Assembly (NCBI RefSeq): GCF_010672525.1
Contig: NZ_JAAHGH010000016.1
Location: forward strand, 49,981 to 113,980
Source: Okeania sp. SIO2B3
GTDB lineage: Bacteria; Cyanobacteriota; Cyanobacteriia; Cyanobacteriales; Microcoleaceae
Direction: 5' to 3'
DNA: 64,000 bases
A program made the position numbers and the translations under genes. Under the pieces are notes generated by a model. It worked only from the letters and a program-made list of their open reading frames with translations, ran no database searches and was not told where the DNA came from. Shown in pieces: positions 18,865 through 29,236 of this stretch. How positions within the stretch are numbered: the stretch's first letter is position 1; every line of letters begins with the position of its first letter.

Positions 18865-20127
18865 GTGAACTCAATAGACTCTTTCCTGAAACGCTTTGAA
18901 CATTTCGGCGTTGAGCTTGGTCTCGAACGCATCTACCAACTTCTAGATAACCTCGGAAACCCCCATCAACAAGTACCTATTATTCATGTCGCCGGGACAA
19001 ATGGTAAAGGTTCTGTCTGTGCTTACTTATCTTCGATCCTCACAGCAGCAGGATATAAAGTTGGACGTTATACTTCACCTCATCTCGTGGACTGGACAGA
19101 ACGTATTTGCCTTAACGAACAACAAATTTCTCCTACTAAACTAGAAGAGTTATTAGAAGAAGTAGAAGCAGCTATTAATCCAGAAAAAGCTTCACCTACT
19201 CAGTTTGAAGTTATTACTGCAGCAGCTTGGTTATATTTTGCTCAACAAGAAGTAGATGTAGCAGTTATAGAAGTAGGGTTGGGAGGAAGACTAGATGCCA
19301 CAAATGTTTGTCAGCAACCAATGGTAACTGTTATTACTTCAATTAGTTGGGAACATTGGCAAAGGTTAGGTCCAACTTTGGCTGATATTGCTGGTGAAAA
19401 AGCAGGTATTCTGAAACCAGGATGTCCTGCAATAATTGGGCAACTACCACCAGAAGCAGAAAAAGTGGTACAAAAACGGATTAATGATTTGGGATGTCCC
19501 GCAGTTTGGGTAACACCTGCTGAATTATTAGAGGGCAGTAGAGAAAATGATTCTCTGTCAATGGCTAATTATCAAGGTATGGAATATCCACTCCCATTAC
19601 TTGGAGATGTACAGTTAATCAATTCAGCGATCGCTATTGAGACAATTCATATTCTGGAAAAACAGGGTTGGTATATTTTTCCTACAGCAATTCAAGAAGG
19701 AATCGCTAATACTAAATGGCCTGGGCGTTTGCAATGGACAAAATGGCAAGACCGTAAATTATTAATTGATGGTGCTCATAATACTGCTGCTGCCCAAGTA
19801 TTGGGGAGATATGTCAGGACACTTAATTACCCATCCATCAGTTGGGTTATGGGTATGCTTTCAACTAAGGAACATTCAGAAATTTTTCGCGCTTTGATTA
19901 GACCGGGCGATCGCTTGTACCTAGTTCCTGTCCCAGACCATAGTTTTGCTGATACGGGTCAGCTTACTACTATAGCTATGAATATTTGCACAGAATTAGC
20001 ATTTTGTCAAGCTTACCCCAATTTAACAACTGCCATGGAAGAGGCTATGGCTGAAAGTGAAAATCTGATTGTTTTATGTGGTTCTCTGTATTTATTAGGA
20101 AATTTTCTAGCAACTAGCTGGAACTAA
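18865..20127 (+). CDS. folC: Dihydrofolate/folylpolyglutamate synthase
   Basis: 420-residue Mur-ligase-type ATPase that adds glutamate to dihydropteroate and to reduced folates. P-loop HVAGTNGKGSVCAYLSS near residue 41, then YTSPHLVDWTERI, and the metal/ATP-binding VIEVGLGGRLDATN near 134; the C-terminal domain contains LLIDGAHNTAAA near 308. It starts at a GTG (18865); no ATG gives a better N-terminus. Its last 21 bases overlap the convergent regulator gene. Confidence 0.95.
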   Translation: MNSIDSFLKRFEHFGVELGLERIYQLLDNLGNPHQQVPIIHVAGTNGKGSVCAYLSSILTAAGYKVGRYTSPHLVDWTERICLNEQQISPTKLEELLEEVEAAINPEKASPTQFEVITAAAWLYFAQQEVDVAVIEVGLGGRLDATNVCQQPMVTVITSISWEHWQRLGPTLADIAGEKAGILKPGCPAIIGQLPPEAEKVVQKRINDLGCPAVWVTPAELLEGSRENDSLSMANYQGMEYPLPLLGDVQLINSAIAIETIHILEKQGWYIFPTAIQEGIANTKWPGRLQWTKWQDRKLLIDGAHNTAAAQVLGRYVRTLNYPSISWVMGMLSTKEHSEIFRALIRPGDRLYLVPVPDHSFADTGQLTTIAMNICTELAFCQAYPNLTTAMEEAMAESENLIVLCGSLYLLGNFLATSWN

Positions 20128-21360
20128 AGACCCTACTACTGAAATTTCTGTTTTTGGGTTTGCTAAATACAGGTATTTATGAAAAATTTCCTCAATTTTT
20201 TCTGAGCTTACTGGTTTATTCATAAATTCAGAACATCCTACAAACTGAGCACGAACTCGATCAATTATGCTACCTCTGCCAGTGAGAATTACTATAGGAG
20301 TATTTTTTAAATGAGGTATTCTACGAAGTTGGCTACAAATTTCATAGCCATTAGCAATAGGCATTTCTATGTCTAAAAATATTAAATCTGGTTGTATTTC
20401 TATGAGGGTAGGCACAGCCAATGTAGATTTTTGAATTCCTATAAATTGATAGCCTCTTTTTGTAATAAATTTTCCCATGATTTTATTTATTATGGGGCAA
20501 TCATCAATACAAACTACTAATTTTTTCTGGCTCTTTATAGGAGTTTCTGGAAATTGTGAATTTTGTGTTTGAATCTCTTTTGTTTGACTTTTTAGTGCAT
20601 CAATTTTTAATACAGATAATGCAGGTATATCAGGCACATTAGTTAATTGAATTATTTCTTGACTCACATAATTCATAAATATTTTAGTTAGTCTTAATAA
20701 ATCCTGATTTAAGTAAAAAGCTAAGTCTCGCAGTGTGAGTTTTTTACTAATTAATATCTGCAATTTTTGGTATGTTAAAGCTGATATCTGTTGTTCTAAA
20801 AGTTCAGGTTTATTCAATACAAGAGCTAAGTTTGGAGAATAGTTGTGTAAATTTGCCTCGTACCAAGCTTGCCATATTGGCTTAACTTTTTCAAAAGCCT
20901 CATAGATACTCAAACGAAAAATTGGTTGTTTCATTTCTGCTTGTAGATGGGAAGTGACAGAAGTAATTTGTAAAGTATCTAAATTATCTTGCTGAATTAA
21001 ATCAAACAATACTTCGACCAAGGTATTGTTAATTATAGAAATAGCTTGTGAGAGTGATATTTTTTCTTGTTTCAATAAAATATTAACTATGTAATATTGC
21101 CAGCTTTCACAAACATCATGGGTGTAGAAACTTAGAGTTTCTAGAGAAATAAAAGGGCAAAATTGAGTGAAATTTCTGCGCCATCTTCGCCAGGAACTAC
21201 TACCACCAGTAGCCCAAGTTATACAACCTCTATCAAAATATAATTGCCATGTTTGTCCATCGGTATTTTGGAGGTCTACCTTACCACTAAACTGTTGAGG
21301 TATTAAACGGATTAAATGTTTAAAAAATCTAGCTGTAGTTGGTTTTGTTGTCGTAATCAT
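20107..21360 (-). CDS. PatA/PixG-type response regulator (DUF4388 + REC)
   Basis: 417 residues from the ATG at 21360, preceded by GGAG; a TTG at 21381 is also in frame but less likely. The N-terminal ~110 residues form a PATAN/DUF4388 domain (GKVDLQNTDGQTWQLYFDRGCITWA), followed by a helical middle region. The C-terminal 120 residues are a receiver domain: acidic pair in VVCIDDCP, phosphorylatable Asp in LIFLDIEMP and the conserved Lys in EFMNKPVS. PatA-type regulators act in heterocyst patterning or phototaxis; the typical downstream chemotaxis-like genes are absent here, so the role is open. It converges on folC with a 21-bp overlap. Confidence 0.87.
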   Translation of the reverse strand: MITTTKPTTARFFKHLIRLIPQQFSGKVDLQNTDGQTWQLYFDRGCITWATGGSSSWRRWRRNFTQFCPFISLETLSFYTHDVCESWQYYIVNILLKQEKISLSQAISIINNTLVEVLFDLIQQDNLDTLQITSVTSHLQAEMKQPIFRLSIYEAFEKVKPIWQAWYEANLHNYSPNLALVLNKPELLEQQISALTYQKLQILISKKLTLRDLAFYLNQDLLRLTKIFMNYVSQEIIQLTNVPDIPALSVLKIDALKSQTKEIQTQNSQFPETPIKSQKKLVVCIDDCPIINKIMGKFITKRGYQFIGIQKSTLAVPTLIEIQPDLIFLDIEMPIANGYEICSQLRRIPHLKNTPIVILTGRGSIIDRVRAQFVGCSEFMNKPVSSEKIEEIFHKYLYLANPKTEISVVGSLVPASC

Positions 21361-21767
21361 TTTTAATACTCCATCAATCAATGCAGTCCTTAATTCTGTA
21401 TTTTTGATTATTCTCTAAATAAGTTTAGAAAAGTTTTAATATCCGCAATTTCACTTAACTTGATGACAAAGTCTGGGATAAAATCAAATAACTATCAATT
21501 TAATTTTACAGATAAATTTTATTATTATCGTCCGTTTTTTTACTGAGAATTTTAACTAATTTACATTTGATTTTGAGGCGATCGCTGATGGAAAAACTGG
21601 TAAAGTTCTATGAAATTAGATTTTTAGCAATTAATATAGAACCTATTTGAGAGCTATATAATTTTGCTAGTCAAGTCTTTTCGCACATCAATGAGTGAGG
21701 AAAAATCATCTGAAGGAGTGTTGAATTTTTTGTATTATTTCTCGCCACATCTTCCCTCTTCCCTCTT

Positions 21768-21912
21768 ACCGAATAATTAATAATTAAATAATTCGCATCT
21801 TAAAGCCGACCCTTTTAAGGGGAAAAAAAAGACAATATTCCTTATATTCAATTCCGTAACGGTTAAAACCCGAGGTAATTATCCATTATCCATTATCCAT
21901 TATCCATTAATG
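21768..21912 (-). repeat. Dispersed repeat, TTATTCGGTAA family, inverted short copy
   Basis: Reverse-oriented short version of the repeat at 6595-6833: TTACCGAATAATTAATAATT at one end, CCGTAACGGTTAAAACCCGAG inside, and four ATTATCC repeats at the other end. The central CGCCATCCCACCC segment is deleted. The remainder of 21382-22072 has no recognised gene. Confidence 0.65.
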
Positions 21913-22072
21913 AACTCCTATCTCCTGTCTCCTGACTCAAGACTAACAAAACACGCATATTTATGAAGATACCAAATGGGTTCTATACAGGTAAGGTTCA
22001 GATTTCTTGTTTCCATGATCGTCGCTTTATTTTTAAGTTTAGTTAATTGATTTCATCAACATGAAAAACTTT

Positions 22073-22190
22073 ATAGCAATTCCCATGCTGGTCAGGTACG
22101 CGCATTCCTTGGTTTTAGGGAACAAGGAACAGAGAATAGAAGACAAATAGGGGTACCTCACACTTACTGAGAAACGCTATATACATATCA
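22073..22190. mobile_element. Foldback element, ATAGCAATTCCCA / GAGAAACGCTAT ends
   Basis: About 118 bp with imperfect inverted ends (ATAGCAATTCCCA; TGAGAAACGCTAT) and inner inverted segments GGTACGCG and GGTACCTCAC. The same element in opposite orientation is at 24578-24691, and its ATAGCGTTTCT end recurs in the 42880-44594 array. No ORF. Confidence 0.55.
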
Positions 22191-22338
22191 AATAATAGAA
22201 TTAATATCCCAATTCCGCTAACCGTTTAAAAAAAAATATATATTTGTTACAAAAATAAGCAGTATAGCGTTTCTTAAAAAGGAAAAAACAAATTGTCAGT
22301 TTAGAAGTCTGAATAACGAAAAAACAAATATCTAAATA

Positions 22339-22570
22339 AGGTCTGCTGAAAAAGTCTTTTAGTAGGGGTAGGAGACAGGAGACAGGAGACAGGAGAAATA
22401 GGAATTTAGACGAGGTAGAAGTAAGAATAGTCCCTTGATTTTTCTGCCCAACTATGCGCCTAAAATACTAACTTTTTGAGCGTGAAGAGCTGAAAACCAG
22501 GTACTTTTTTCGACCTCAAAAAGGATAAATTCTTTATATATCAATGCTTTTATATTTAATCAGCAAGCCC
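22339..22570 (+). mobile_element. MITE, GGGCTTGCTGA family, 6-bp TSD TAAATA
   Basis: 232 bp from AGGTCTGCTG to CAGCAAGCCC, flanked by perfect direct repeats TAAATA (22333-22338 and 22571-22576). The interior shares the GGAGACAGGAG stretch and the ATCAATGCTTTTATATTTAATCAGC right end with the copies at 6524 and 38818. Non-coding. Confidence 0.8.
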
Positions 22571-22614
22571 TAAATATATTAAGAGATTGAATTGATCGGG
22601 AAATCTAAAAAAGG

Positions 22615-22918
22615 AAATAGTTCATTAATTGATAATGGATAATGGATAATTGATAATTACCTCTGGTTTTAACCGCTACGGAATTGAATATAAGGAATAT
22701 TTTCTTTTCTTGGTCGATTGGATATGGTGAGGAAACCTCGCCATCCCACCCTACGGGAAAGCTGCGCTTTTTCCTGACGGAATGCTCCGCAAACATGTCG
22801 CGTAGCGTTAACGTGCGTTGTGCGCCAGCAAAACGACGGCTTTTTTTACCCTTAAAAGGGGAGGCTTCAAGGCGCGAATTATTTAATAATTAATTATTAA
22901 TAATTAATTATTCGGTAA
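22615..22918 (+). repeat. Dispersed repeat, TTATTCGGTAA family, with palindromic insert
   Basis: Same family as 6595-6833 but longer, because GC-rich sequence (about 22762-22837, containing ATGTCGCGTAGCGTTAACG and GTGCGCCAGCAAA) interrupts the CACCCTACGGG region. A relative of that insert is found inside HEARO copy 2 (about 29573-29617). 22919-23111 has nothing recognised. Confidence 0.65.
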
Positions 22919-23111
22919 GTGCTCTTTTGCACAACTATAACTTTCTATTTGTCAGCTTAGAAGTCTGAATATTGAGACACTACTCTATCATGCTTATTTC
23001 AATCCCTGGACTCCTTCCAACTTTTATCTGAAGTAGATCCATAATCTCTGAATACTTATTTGATCGACACTTTCTTATCAAAAGCCAAGTCTCTACAAAA
23101 CCTTTTCCCTT

Positions 23112-24416
23112 TTAACTCCTTCCCGATAAATTATCCCATTCAAACGCCGCATCAGCGATCGCCTTTTCAACAGTTTTCTCTGCCAACATAGCTGCTTGTA
23201 AGTTTTGAGAAATAATCTGTTTCAACTCATTCAAATTTTTTACTTGTGGAAGTAAAACTTCTGCTTTAAGCATTTGATTAGCACTAATAATTCGAGCCTT
23301 ATCTTGAGTAGAAGCATTAGAAGGAAGACTTTGAAAATAATTATTCTCTAAAGTCTGAGTTATAGAAGGTAGAACATTAGTCTCTTGAGTAAAAGCCGTT
23401 TGATTTTGATTGTTAGTAATAAACAAAGCAAATTTCAGCGCTCGGTCTGGTAGTTTAGTATTACTAGAAATAGCTAAATTCATTAACATCATACTTTTTT
23501 TACCAGTTTCACCTGTAATTTGAGATACAGGTTTTGATACTTGTCCAATCTCTGGTGTATCTTCAGATATTGCCCCAATCACTTCTGAACCAGAAAACAA
23601 CATAGCTATTTCTCCAGCTTGATATAAATCGATACCAGCTTGAATCCCTTTTGTCAATACCTCCTTTGGTAATAGCCCATCTTGATATAGATCGACCCAA
23701 TACTTGAATACTGCCTGACCAGTTGGAGTATTAAAAGCAGCCTTTCCATCAACATCTATCAGTGTCACTCCCATCTTGCCAAAAGATTCTAATACCTCTG
23801 AAAATTCTTCTGGTAGAAAAGAAATAAAAAATGCGTACTTATCAGTTTTTTCCTTAATCTGTTTAGCCACCTCTGCTAACTCTGAATAATTTTTGGGAGG
23901 TTGCTCTAGTCCTGCTTGTTGAAATAGCTGAGAATTATAAATAGTTATATTTGTTGTGGCATACCAAGGGATACCAAAACTTTTACCATTAATTTTACTA
24001 GCCTGCCAAAAGTTAGGTAAATATTGATTTTTTACCGAATCTGATAATATAGTATCCAAATTTAACCAAGCATTAGTTTCAGTCAATAAATATCCAAAAT
24101 TTGAATTAAGATTAACCACATCTGGAAGAGTTTTTGCCAAAATAGCACTCTGAATTTTCTTTTCCATCATTGACCAAGGTATATCAATCCATCGTACAGA
24201 TAAACCTGGATTATCAGTTTCAAAATCAGTAATCAATTGATTAAAATAATTCGTAAATTGAGGTTGAAGCTGTATCGTCCAAAACTTAATTTCTTGAGTA
24301 TTTAAGTTAGTAGGAGAGGGAGTAGTGCAACTAATCAAAAATGTTAAGATTAGTCCGAATATAGCAAATAACCTAAACCGTTGCCATTTAACAATGTAAA
24401 ACATTTGATCAAACAT
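23112..24416 (-). CDS. ABC transporter extracellular solute-binding lipoprotein (sugar type)
   Basis: 434-residue periplasmic binding protein of the family-1 (maltose/glycerol-phosphate-type) group. A hydrophobic signal ending in the lipobox LISC (Cys near residue 30) predicts a lipoprotein; body motifs include KFWTIQLQPQF, LPDVVNLNSNFGYLL, FGIPWYATTNITIYN and MLFSGSEVIGAI. Such proteins deliver sugars or polyols to a membrane permease, but no permease or ATPase gene is adjacent, so the transporter is encoded elsewhere. ATG codons at 24416 and 24404 are both possible starts; GGAG lies upstream of the first at long spacing. Confidence 0.87.
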   Translation of the reverse strand: MFDQMFYIVKWQRFRLFAIFGLILTFLISCTTPSPTNLNTQEIKFWTIQLQPQFTNYFNQLITDFETDNPGLSVRWIDIPWSMMEKKIQSAILAKTLPDVVNLNSNFGYLLTETNAWLNLDTILSDSVKNQYLPNFWQASKINGKSFGIPWYATTNITIYNSQLFQQAGLEQPPKNYSELAEVAKQIKEKTDKYAFFISFLPEEFSEVLESFGKMGVTLIDVDGKAAFNTPTGQAVFKYWVDLYQDGLLPKEVLTKGIQAGIDLYQAGEIAMLFSGSEVIGAISEDTPEIGQVSKPVSQITGETGKKSMMLMNLAISSNTKLPDRALKFALFITNNQNQTAFTQETNVLPSITQTLENNYFQSLPSNASTQDKARIISANQMLKAEVLLPQVKNLNELKQIISQNLQAAMLAEKTVEKAIADAAFEWDNLSGRS

Positions 24417-24577
24417 ATAAAATTATCTGAAGTCTCCTTATATTATTGAAATTATGATGATTTTTGCACTTTGCATGACAAAGGAAAAATCCAATTATTA
24501 TATATTTTTGGATGACTATCTTTTTGTCTGTCTCTAAATATTAGGTGTTATCAATATATAGCATTTAAATTTGAAAT

Positions 24578-24691
24578 ATAGCGTTTCTCAGTAAGCGTGA
24601 AGTACACTCTTGCCTTTACTTCACTATTGCCTTCCGGAGCTGTTGCCTATTGCCTAGAGTTTTGTACCTCACGCTTTTTGGGAATTGCTAT
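24578..24691. mobile_element. Foldback element, ATAGCGTTTCTCA / GGGAATTGCTAT ends
   Basis: About 114 bp, the reverse-oriented counterpart of 22073-22190, with inner inverted segments AGCGTGAAGTAC and GTACCTCACGCT and TTGCCTATTGCC short repeats in between. The rest of 24417-25240 is AT-rich without a recognised gene. Confidence 0.55.
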
Positions 24692-25263
24692 ATTAGTCAG
24701 GAATTAAATATTTTGGAGAACAGTTAATAGCTTAAATTAGCAATAGTAAAAAAATCTAAAATTAGTTTTTAGTAACTAAGTCTAGATTGGTTACTATTTC
24801 AAAATTATTATTTTAGATGAAAATCAAGCTGTAAAATAATTATCATTAAAAATCGTGTAACTGTCTATAAAATATAGCCATCTAGATCATATTTGTAAAT
24901 ATATGAGCAAAATTAATTACATAATTTTTGGTCAGACTAAATAGCTGATACAAAATTAATGTGAAGTTGCATAGAATAATATAGCAATCAGGAATAATTT
25001 GTAAGAATTTAAGTGTTCCTTAAAAGTACAGAATATAGCAATTATTACATACATCTGATACGTTTTTCTCTGTTGCCTGTTGCCTGTTACCTGTTACCTA
25101 AAAGTTTCCAATATCTCACAACTCAAATCATATTGCTAGAAATAATATTTTAATCAGAATCACCTCACATAAAATTGGTATTATACAAATTTTTATTGTC
25201 TATCAACAAAGCCATAATTGACTATTCACTATTTAATTATCAGTTCGCTGTTTCCCACTCCAA

Positions 25264-25387
25264 TAGACAATTTTTTCTGCTAATTAAACAGATTTAATAT
25301 TAATTGTTTAGAGTGGATTAGGATATAGACAATTTTTTCTGCTAATTAAACAGATTTAATATTAATTGTTTAGAGTGGATTAGGATA
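25264..25387 (+). repeat. 62-bp tandem duplication upstream of pilM
   Basis: Two near-identical 62-bp copies (25264-25325, 25326-25387), each containing TTCTGCTAATTAAACAG and TTTAGAGTGGATTAGGATA. A diverged third copy with the same flanks (GACCGCAGAATTG ... ATACAGTTTCAATACC) lies near 26126-26255, so a block of about 200 bp has itself been duplicated around the MITE at 25691. Confidence 0.8.
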
Positions 25388-25690
25388 AAGAGTATCGGGG
25401 ACTTCTTAGACCGCAGAATTGGGAAATACAGTTTCAATACCGAACCACTTTTACCGATCGCTGATAACTGCTCACCTTTAATTGTAATTTAGTGTTCCCT
25501 TGGCCATAATTGAGAGATACTGTTGAAATGCCCAAAAACTTTTACCGATTACTGATAACTGATTCAAAGTATTTTTCAGAAATTAATGCTATTCTTGGAA
25601 AATGGAAAAAATGAGCATAACAATAGAAAAAATGAGCATAACAAAAGTTATTAAATACTAAACACTAGCTCTTGGAAAACAAAAAATCAT

Positions 25691-25928
25691 GTAAGCATTT
25701 CCTGCGGAATGCTGCGCAAACAGCAGTCAGCTATCAGCTATTTCTACGGAATGCTGCGCAAACAGTTTTATTACCTTTAGTGGACAATTTAAGCTCGTTG
25801 TTCTTGTGCTTCAATTCTTTATTTAAAAATGTAGTAGAAGTTAAACAAATACTTGGTTCATTCATTAAAAATCTGAATGCGAGCCCATTCCGCACCGAAG
25901 AGCTGACTTCTAATAGCTGAATGCTTAC
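25691..25928. mobile_element. MITE, GTAAGCATT family, perfect 8-bp TSD AAAATCAT
   Basis: 238 bp with terminal inverted repeats GTAAGCATT ... AATGCTTAC and a perfect 8-bp direct repeat AAAATCAT at 25683-25690 and 25929-25936. Near the left end it has the CCTGCGGAATGCTGCGCAAACAGC segment shared by the family. Internal open frames are not genes. Sister copies: 44298-44494, 45725-45972, 47622-47796 and a partial one at 63879. Confidence 0.85.
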
Positions 25929-26383
25929 AAAATCATAGTTAAGACTTTTGATACCTAGTATGAGTATTTTAGTAGGGATATAAAAATCAACCAAACTAAC
26001 TATATCTTAATACTTAATCAACTTAAGTCTAGCAAAGATTATCATCATCAGTTTATATATCATTTTCAACAAATTCGTTGAAGACCCCCACTACTCAGTT
26101 ATCAGTTCGCTGTTTTCCAATCCAATAGACATTTTTTTTTACTAATTAAACAGATTTGATCTTAATGATTTGGAGTGGATTAGGATAGAGAATATTGAGT
26201 AAAAGAGATGACTTATTAGACCGCAGAATTGAGAAATACAGTTTCAATACCAAACCACCTACTGATAACTGTTTAATTCTCTCATTATGCACCTGTTAAA
26301 TGATTCAAAACCACAAGACTTTCTAGCTCTGTCATGACAAATTTCAAAAAACACATTTGTATTAAATTAAAATCAAGAAAACT

Positions 26384-27481
26384 ATGGTTAATTACTTAAA
26401 AAATTTATTTAAAAAAAAGCAACCAGGAATAGGAGTAGAGATAGGTCCAGAAAGAATTAATATTGCTGAAATCCGTAAACAAGGAGATAAATTAAAATTA
26501 GTAACCCTTGCCACAGCAGAAGTGCCAGAAGATGTATTTTTAGAAGGTCAAATAGTTGATGCCCCTACAATATCAGAGCTAATAGAATCAATAATAGAAG
26601 ACAATAATATAAAAACCAGAAGAGTCGCAACAGCAATTCCAGGCAGAGAAGCAGTAACTCGTGTAATTCCTGTACCAGCAGAATTAAACGACCAAGAATT
26701 GCAAGATTATATGAATCAAGAAGCAGGTTTATACTTACCATTTCCCAGAGAAGAAGCAGATGTAGACTATCAGAAATTAGGAACAATAATAGACCCAAAT
26801 GATGATTTAGAAAAAGTACAAGTAGCCTTAGTAGCTACTAGAAAAGAAGTAACAGATAGCTACATAGAAGTATTCACCCAAGCAGGATTAGCAATAGATG
26901 TTTTAGAAGTAAGTAACTTTGCCTTAATCCGAACAGTAAAAGATATACTTCAACAGTATGGACCCCAAGAAGCAACAGTAATAGCAGATTTAGAATTTGA
27001 CAGTACTGAACTTGCTATCGTAGTAGATGGAGTACCTCAATTTAACCGGACAATTCCCATTGGTACTTATCAAATGCAATCTTCCTTAAACGAAGCAATG
27101 AATTTACCTCCAACCAGAGATACTAGCGAATTACTGGGAATGACCGTTCCAGTATTAGATACAATGGGAGTCACAGGAAACGAAGCAAACCCCGGAACTA
27201 ATGCCTTACTAAAAGTATTAGCAGAATTAGGGGATGAACTACGACGCTCAATAGATTTTTATCTCAATCAATTTGAAGATTTGGAGGTGGCACAATTATT
27301 ATTAACAGGATCTGGTGCAGCAATAGGACAAATAGATGACTTTTTTATGCAACGTTTAAGTTTACCCGCATCTAAAGTCGATCCAATAGAGACTTTAGCC
27401 TTAGAAATAGAACAAGAAATTCCACTAGAACAACGCTCCAGTTTAGGAGTGGTATTAGGTTTAGGATTAAGAGAGGTTTAA
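26384..27481 (+). CDS. pilM: Type IV pilus assembly protein PilM
   Basis: 365-residue actin-like ATPase that forms a cytoplasmic ring and binds the N-terminal tail of PilN at the pilus assembly platform. It has the family opening GIGVEIGPERINIAEIRKQG, the second phosphate-loop region EATVIADLEFDSTELAIVVDG and the adenosine-motif-like LLLTGSGAAIGQIDDF near the C-terminus. It starts with ATG and is followed seven bases later by pilN in the same direction. The 450 bp upstream hold MITE and tandem-repeat sequence. Required for pilus-based motility and DNA uptake in cyanobacteria. Confidence 0.95.
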   Translation: MVNYLKNLFKKKQPGIGVEIGPERINIAEIRKQGDKLKLVTLATAEVPEDVFLEGQIVDAPTISELIESIIEDNNIKTRRVATAIPGREAVTRVIPVPAELNDQELQDYMNQEAGLYLPFPREEADVDYQKLGTIIDPNDDLEKVQVALVATRKEVTDSYIEVFTQAGLAIDVLEVSNFALIRTVKDILQQYGPQEATVIADLEFDSTELAIVVDGVPQFNRTIPIGTYQMQSSLNEAMNLPPTRDTSELLGMTVPVLDTMGVTGNEANPGTNALLKVLAELGDELRRSIDFYLNQFEDLEVAQLLLTGSGAAIGQIDDFFMQRLSLPASKVDPIETLALEIEQEIPLEQRSSLGVVLGLGLREV

Positions 27482-27488
27482 ATTAATT

Positions 27489-28316
27489 ATGTATGGCTTA
27501 GATGTAAATTTTCTCAACGATCGCCCAGAATATAAAAAAGATATTCCCAAACCAGCAAGTGGTGGTGGACCATCACTAGAAGACCCCAGACCAATTCTGA
27601 TTGGGGCAGCAGTAGCAGTGGCGGTTAATGGTCTAGTTGCTGGTGGATGGTTCTATCTCAATCAAGTAAACACCAAATTACAGGCAGACCTAGACAAATT
27701 AAATGCCGAATTGAGTAAACTAAACGCCCAAATTAAAGATATAGAAGCAATCAAAGCAAAAACTAAAACATTTAAAGCAGAGGCAAAAGCATTAGCAACA
27801 GTTTTTGACCAAATTAAACCATGGTCCGCTTTATTGGGAGAATTTGGCACCCTCATACCTAGTGGGGTCAAAATAGCTAGCATTGAACAAAAAGAACCAA
27901 AAATAGTTCCTCCAGCAGCACCCCCACCAAATCAAAAAGATTCAAAGGGGGATAAAAAAGAACAGGCAGCAGCACCCCCAAAACCAACAGCAACTGTATC
28001 ATTTTCTGGAACAGCAGATTCTTATGGTCAAGTCAATGACTTTTTATTGCTACTGCAAAATTCTCCCTTTTTCCAAGGAGAAAAAACAAAACTAATTAGT
28101 GCCACGAAAAAAGCCAATCCAACCAGACTAGAATTACAAAACTCTAGGTCAACTTTAGCTCCAGATATACCAGAATTACCACAAGTAGTTGAGTATAAAA
28201 TAGAAACAAATCTCAGCCCTTTAGGTGCATCAGAATTATTACCTCAATTAAAAAGTCAAGGAGCAATTGGATTAGTAGATAGAATAGAAATATTAACAGA
28301 AAAAGGAGTATTTTAA
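27489..28316 (+). CDS. pilN: Type IV pilus assembly protein PilN
   Basis: 275-residue bitopic inner-membrane protein. The cytoplasmic N-terminus (MYGLDVNFLNDRPEY) matches the conserved PilM-binding tail, and one transmembrane segment spans about residues 36-56 (ILIGAAVAVAVNGLVAGGWFYL). It is followed by a periplasmic coiled coil (LQADLDKLNAELSKLNAQ), a Pro/Ala/Lys-rich linker near 135-165 and a ferredoxin-like C-terminal domain. It pairs with PilO. The gap to pilO is two bases, so translation is probably coupled. Confidence 0.93.
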   Translation: MYGLDVNFLNDRPEYKKDIPKPASGGGPSLEDPRPILIGAAVAVAVNGLVAGGWFYLNQVNTKLQADLDKLNAELSKLNAQIKDIEAIKAKTKTFKAEAKALATVFDQIKPWSALLGEFGTLIPSGVKIASIEQKEPKIVPPAAPPPNQKDSKGDKKEQAAAPPKPTATVSFSGTADSYGQVNDFLLLLQNSPFFQGEKTKLISATKKANPTRLELQNSRSTLAPDIPELPQVVEYKIETNLSPLGASELLPQLKSQGAIGLVDRIEILTEKGVF

Positions 28317-28318
28317 AA

Positions 28319-29104
28319 ATGGTAGCAGCAAATGAATGGAACCCGGAATTTGAAGAACAAGAAGGAGAAGTAGGGGGTCCGAAAATATTCGGTATATCAC
28401 TCAAAGACCCCAGATTTCTCGGAGCAGTTATTGGCGTTGTCGGGTTAGGAGCAGCAGGATTTTTAGGATATAATCAGCTCAAACCAGCCATTGAAAAAAG
28501 TGCTTTATTAAGAACAGAAATACAGACAGCACAAAACACCATAAAAGAACAGAAAAAACAAATAAAAGAACGACCAAAAGCAGAAGCAGCAATGGTAGAA
28601 GCTGAGAAACAAAGAGAAGACGTAACCAGCTTATTTGCCAGTGAAAAAACCATGAAAACTCTGCTGTACGATATGAATAAGCTAATCGATCAAATTAATA
28701 CAGGTATTAATGATGAAGACCGACAAGCCAAAATGATTAAATTTCAACCAGTAGAGTCAAAAGATGGCAACTATATAGTTAAGGATAATTCATTAGGACC
28801 ACTGGTAAATGGTAAATTAAAGCGACGAGAATTCAAAGTAGAATATGAAGGAACTTATGCCCAAACAAGAGCCTTTATGATTGCTTTGGAACGAATGCAA
28901 ACATTACTGGTAGTAAAAAACTTAAAAACTAAACTACAGCAAGGAAATCAAATTATCGAAGTTGAATGGAGACAAAACAGATTTGTACCAGTCAGCCAAC
29001 CAGAAAGTAGACTCAGGACATCCTTTGATATGCACGCTCTGTTGGCCTTAAGCGAACAAGAATCATTGGCTAAACCAGAACCAGCCAAACCAGAAGAGCA
29101 ATAA
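28319..29104 (+). CDS. pilO: Type IV pilus assembly protein PilO
   Basis: 261-residue inner-membrane partner of PilN in the alignment subcomplex between cytoplasm and secretin. One transmembrane segment lies at about residues 38-57 (FLGAVIGVVGLGAAGFLGY), then a long coiled coil (IQTAQNTIKEQKKQIKERP) and a compact periplasmic domain. In most cyanobacteria pilQ follows directly; here about 890 bp, including a HEARO element, separate the two genes. No pilP is present, as is usual in this phylum. Confidence 0.92.
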   Translation: MVAANEWNPEFEEQEGEVGGPKIFGISLKDPRFLGAVIGVVGLGAAGFLGYNQLKPAIEKSALLRTEIQTAQNTIKEQKKQIKERPKAEAAMVEAEKQREDVTSLFASEKTMKTLLYDMNKLIDQINTGINDEDRQAKMIKFQPVESKDGNYIVKDNSLGPLVNGKLKRREFKVEYEGTYAQTRAFMIALERMQTLLVVKNLKTKLQQGNQIIEVEWRQNRFVPVSQPESRLRTSFDMHALLALSEQESLAKPEPAKPEEQ

Positions 29105-29236
29105 AATAAAAATTCACATAATTTACCAAATATTATGGTATTATATCTTCTTATATTTATGTAAATTTGAAAGCTAGTGCTGAAAAGGGTGGGAAAGTAG
29201 AAAAAAGAAAAAAGAAAAAATTAAAAAGCGATAGAT

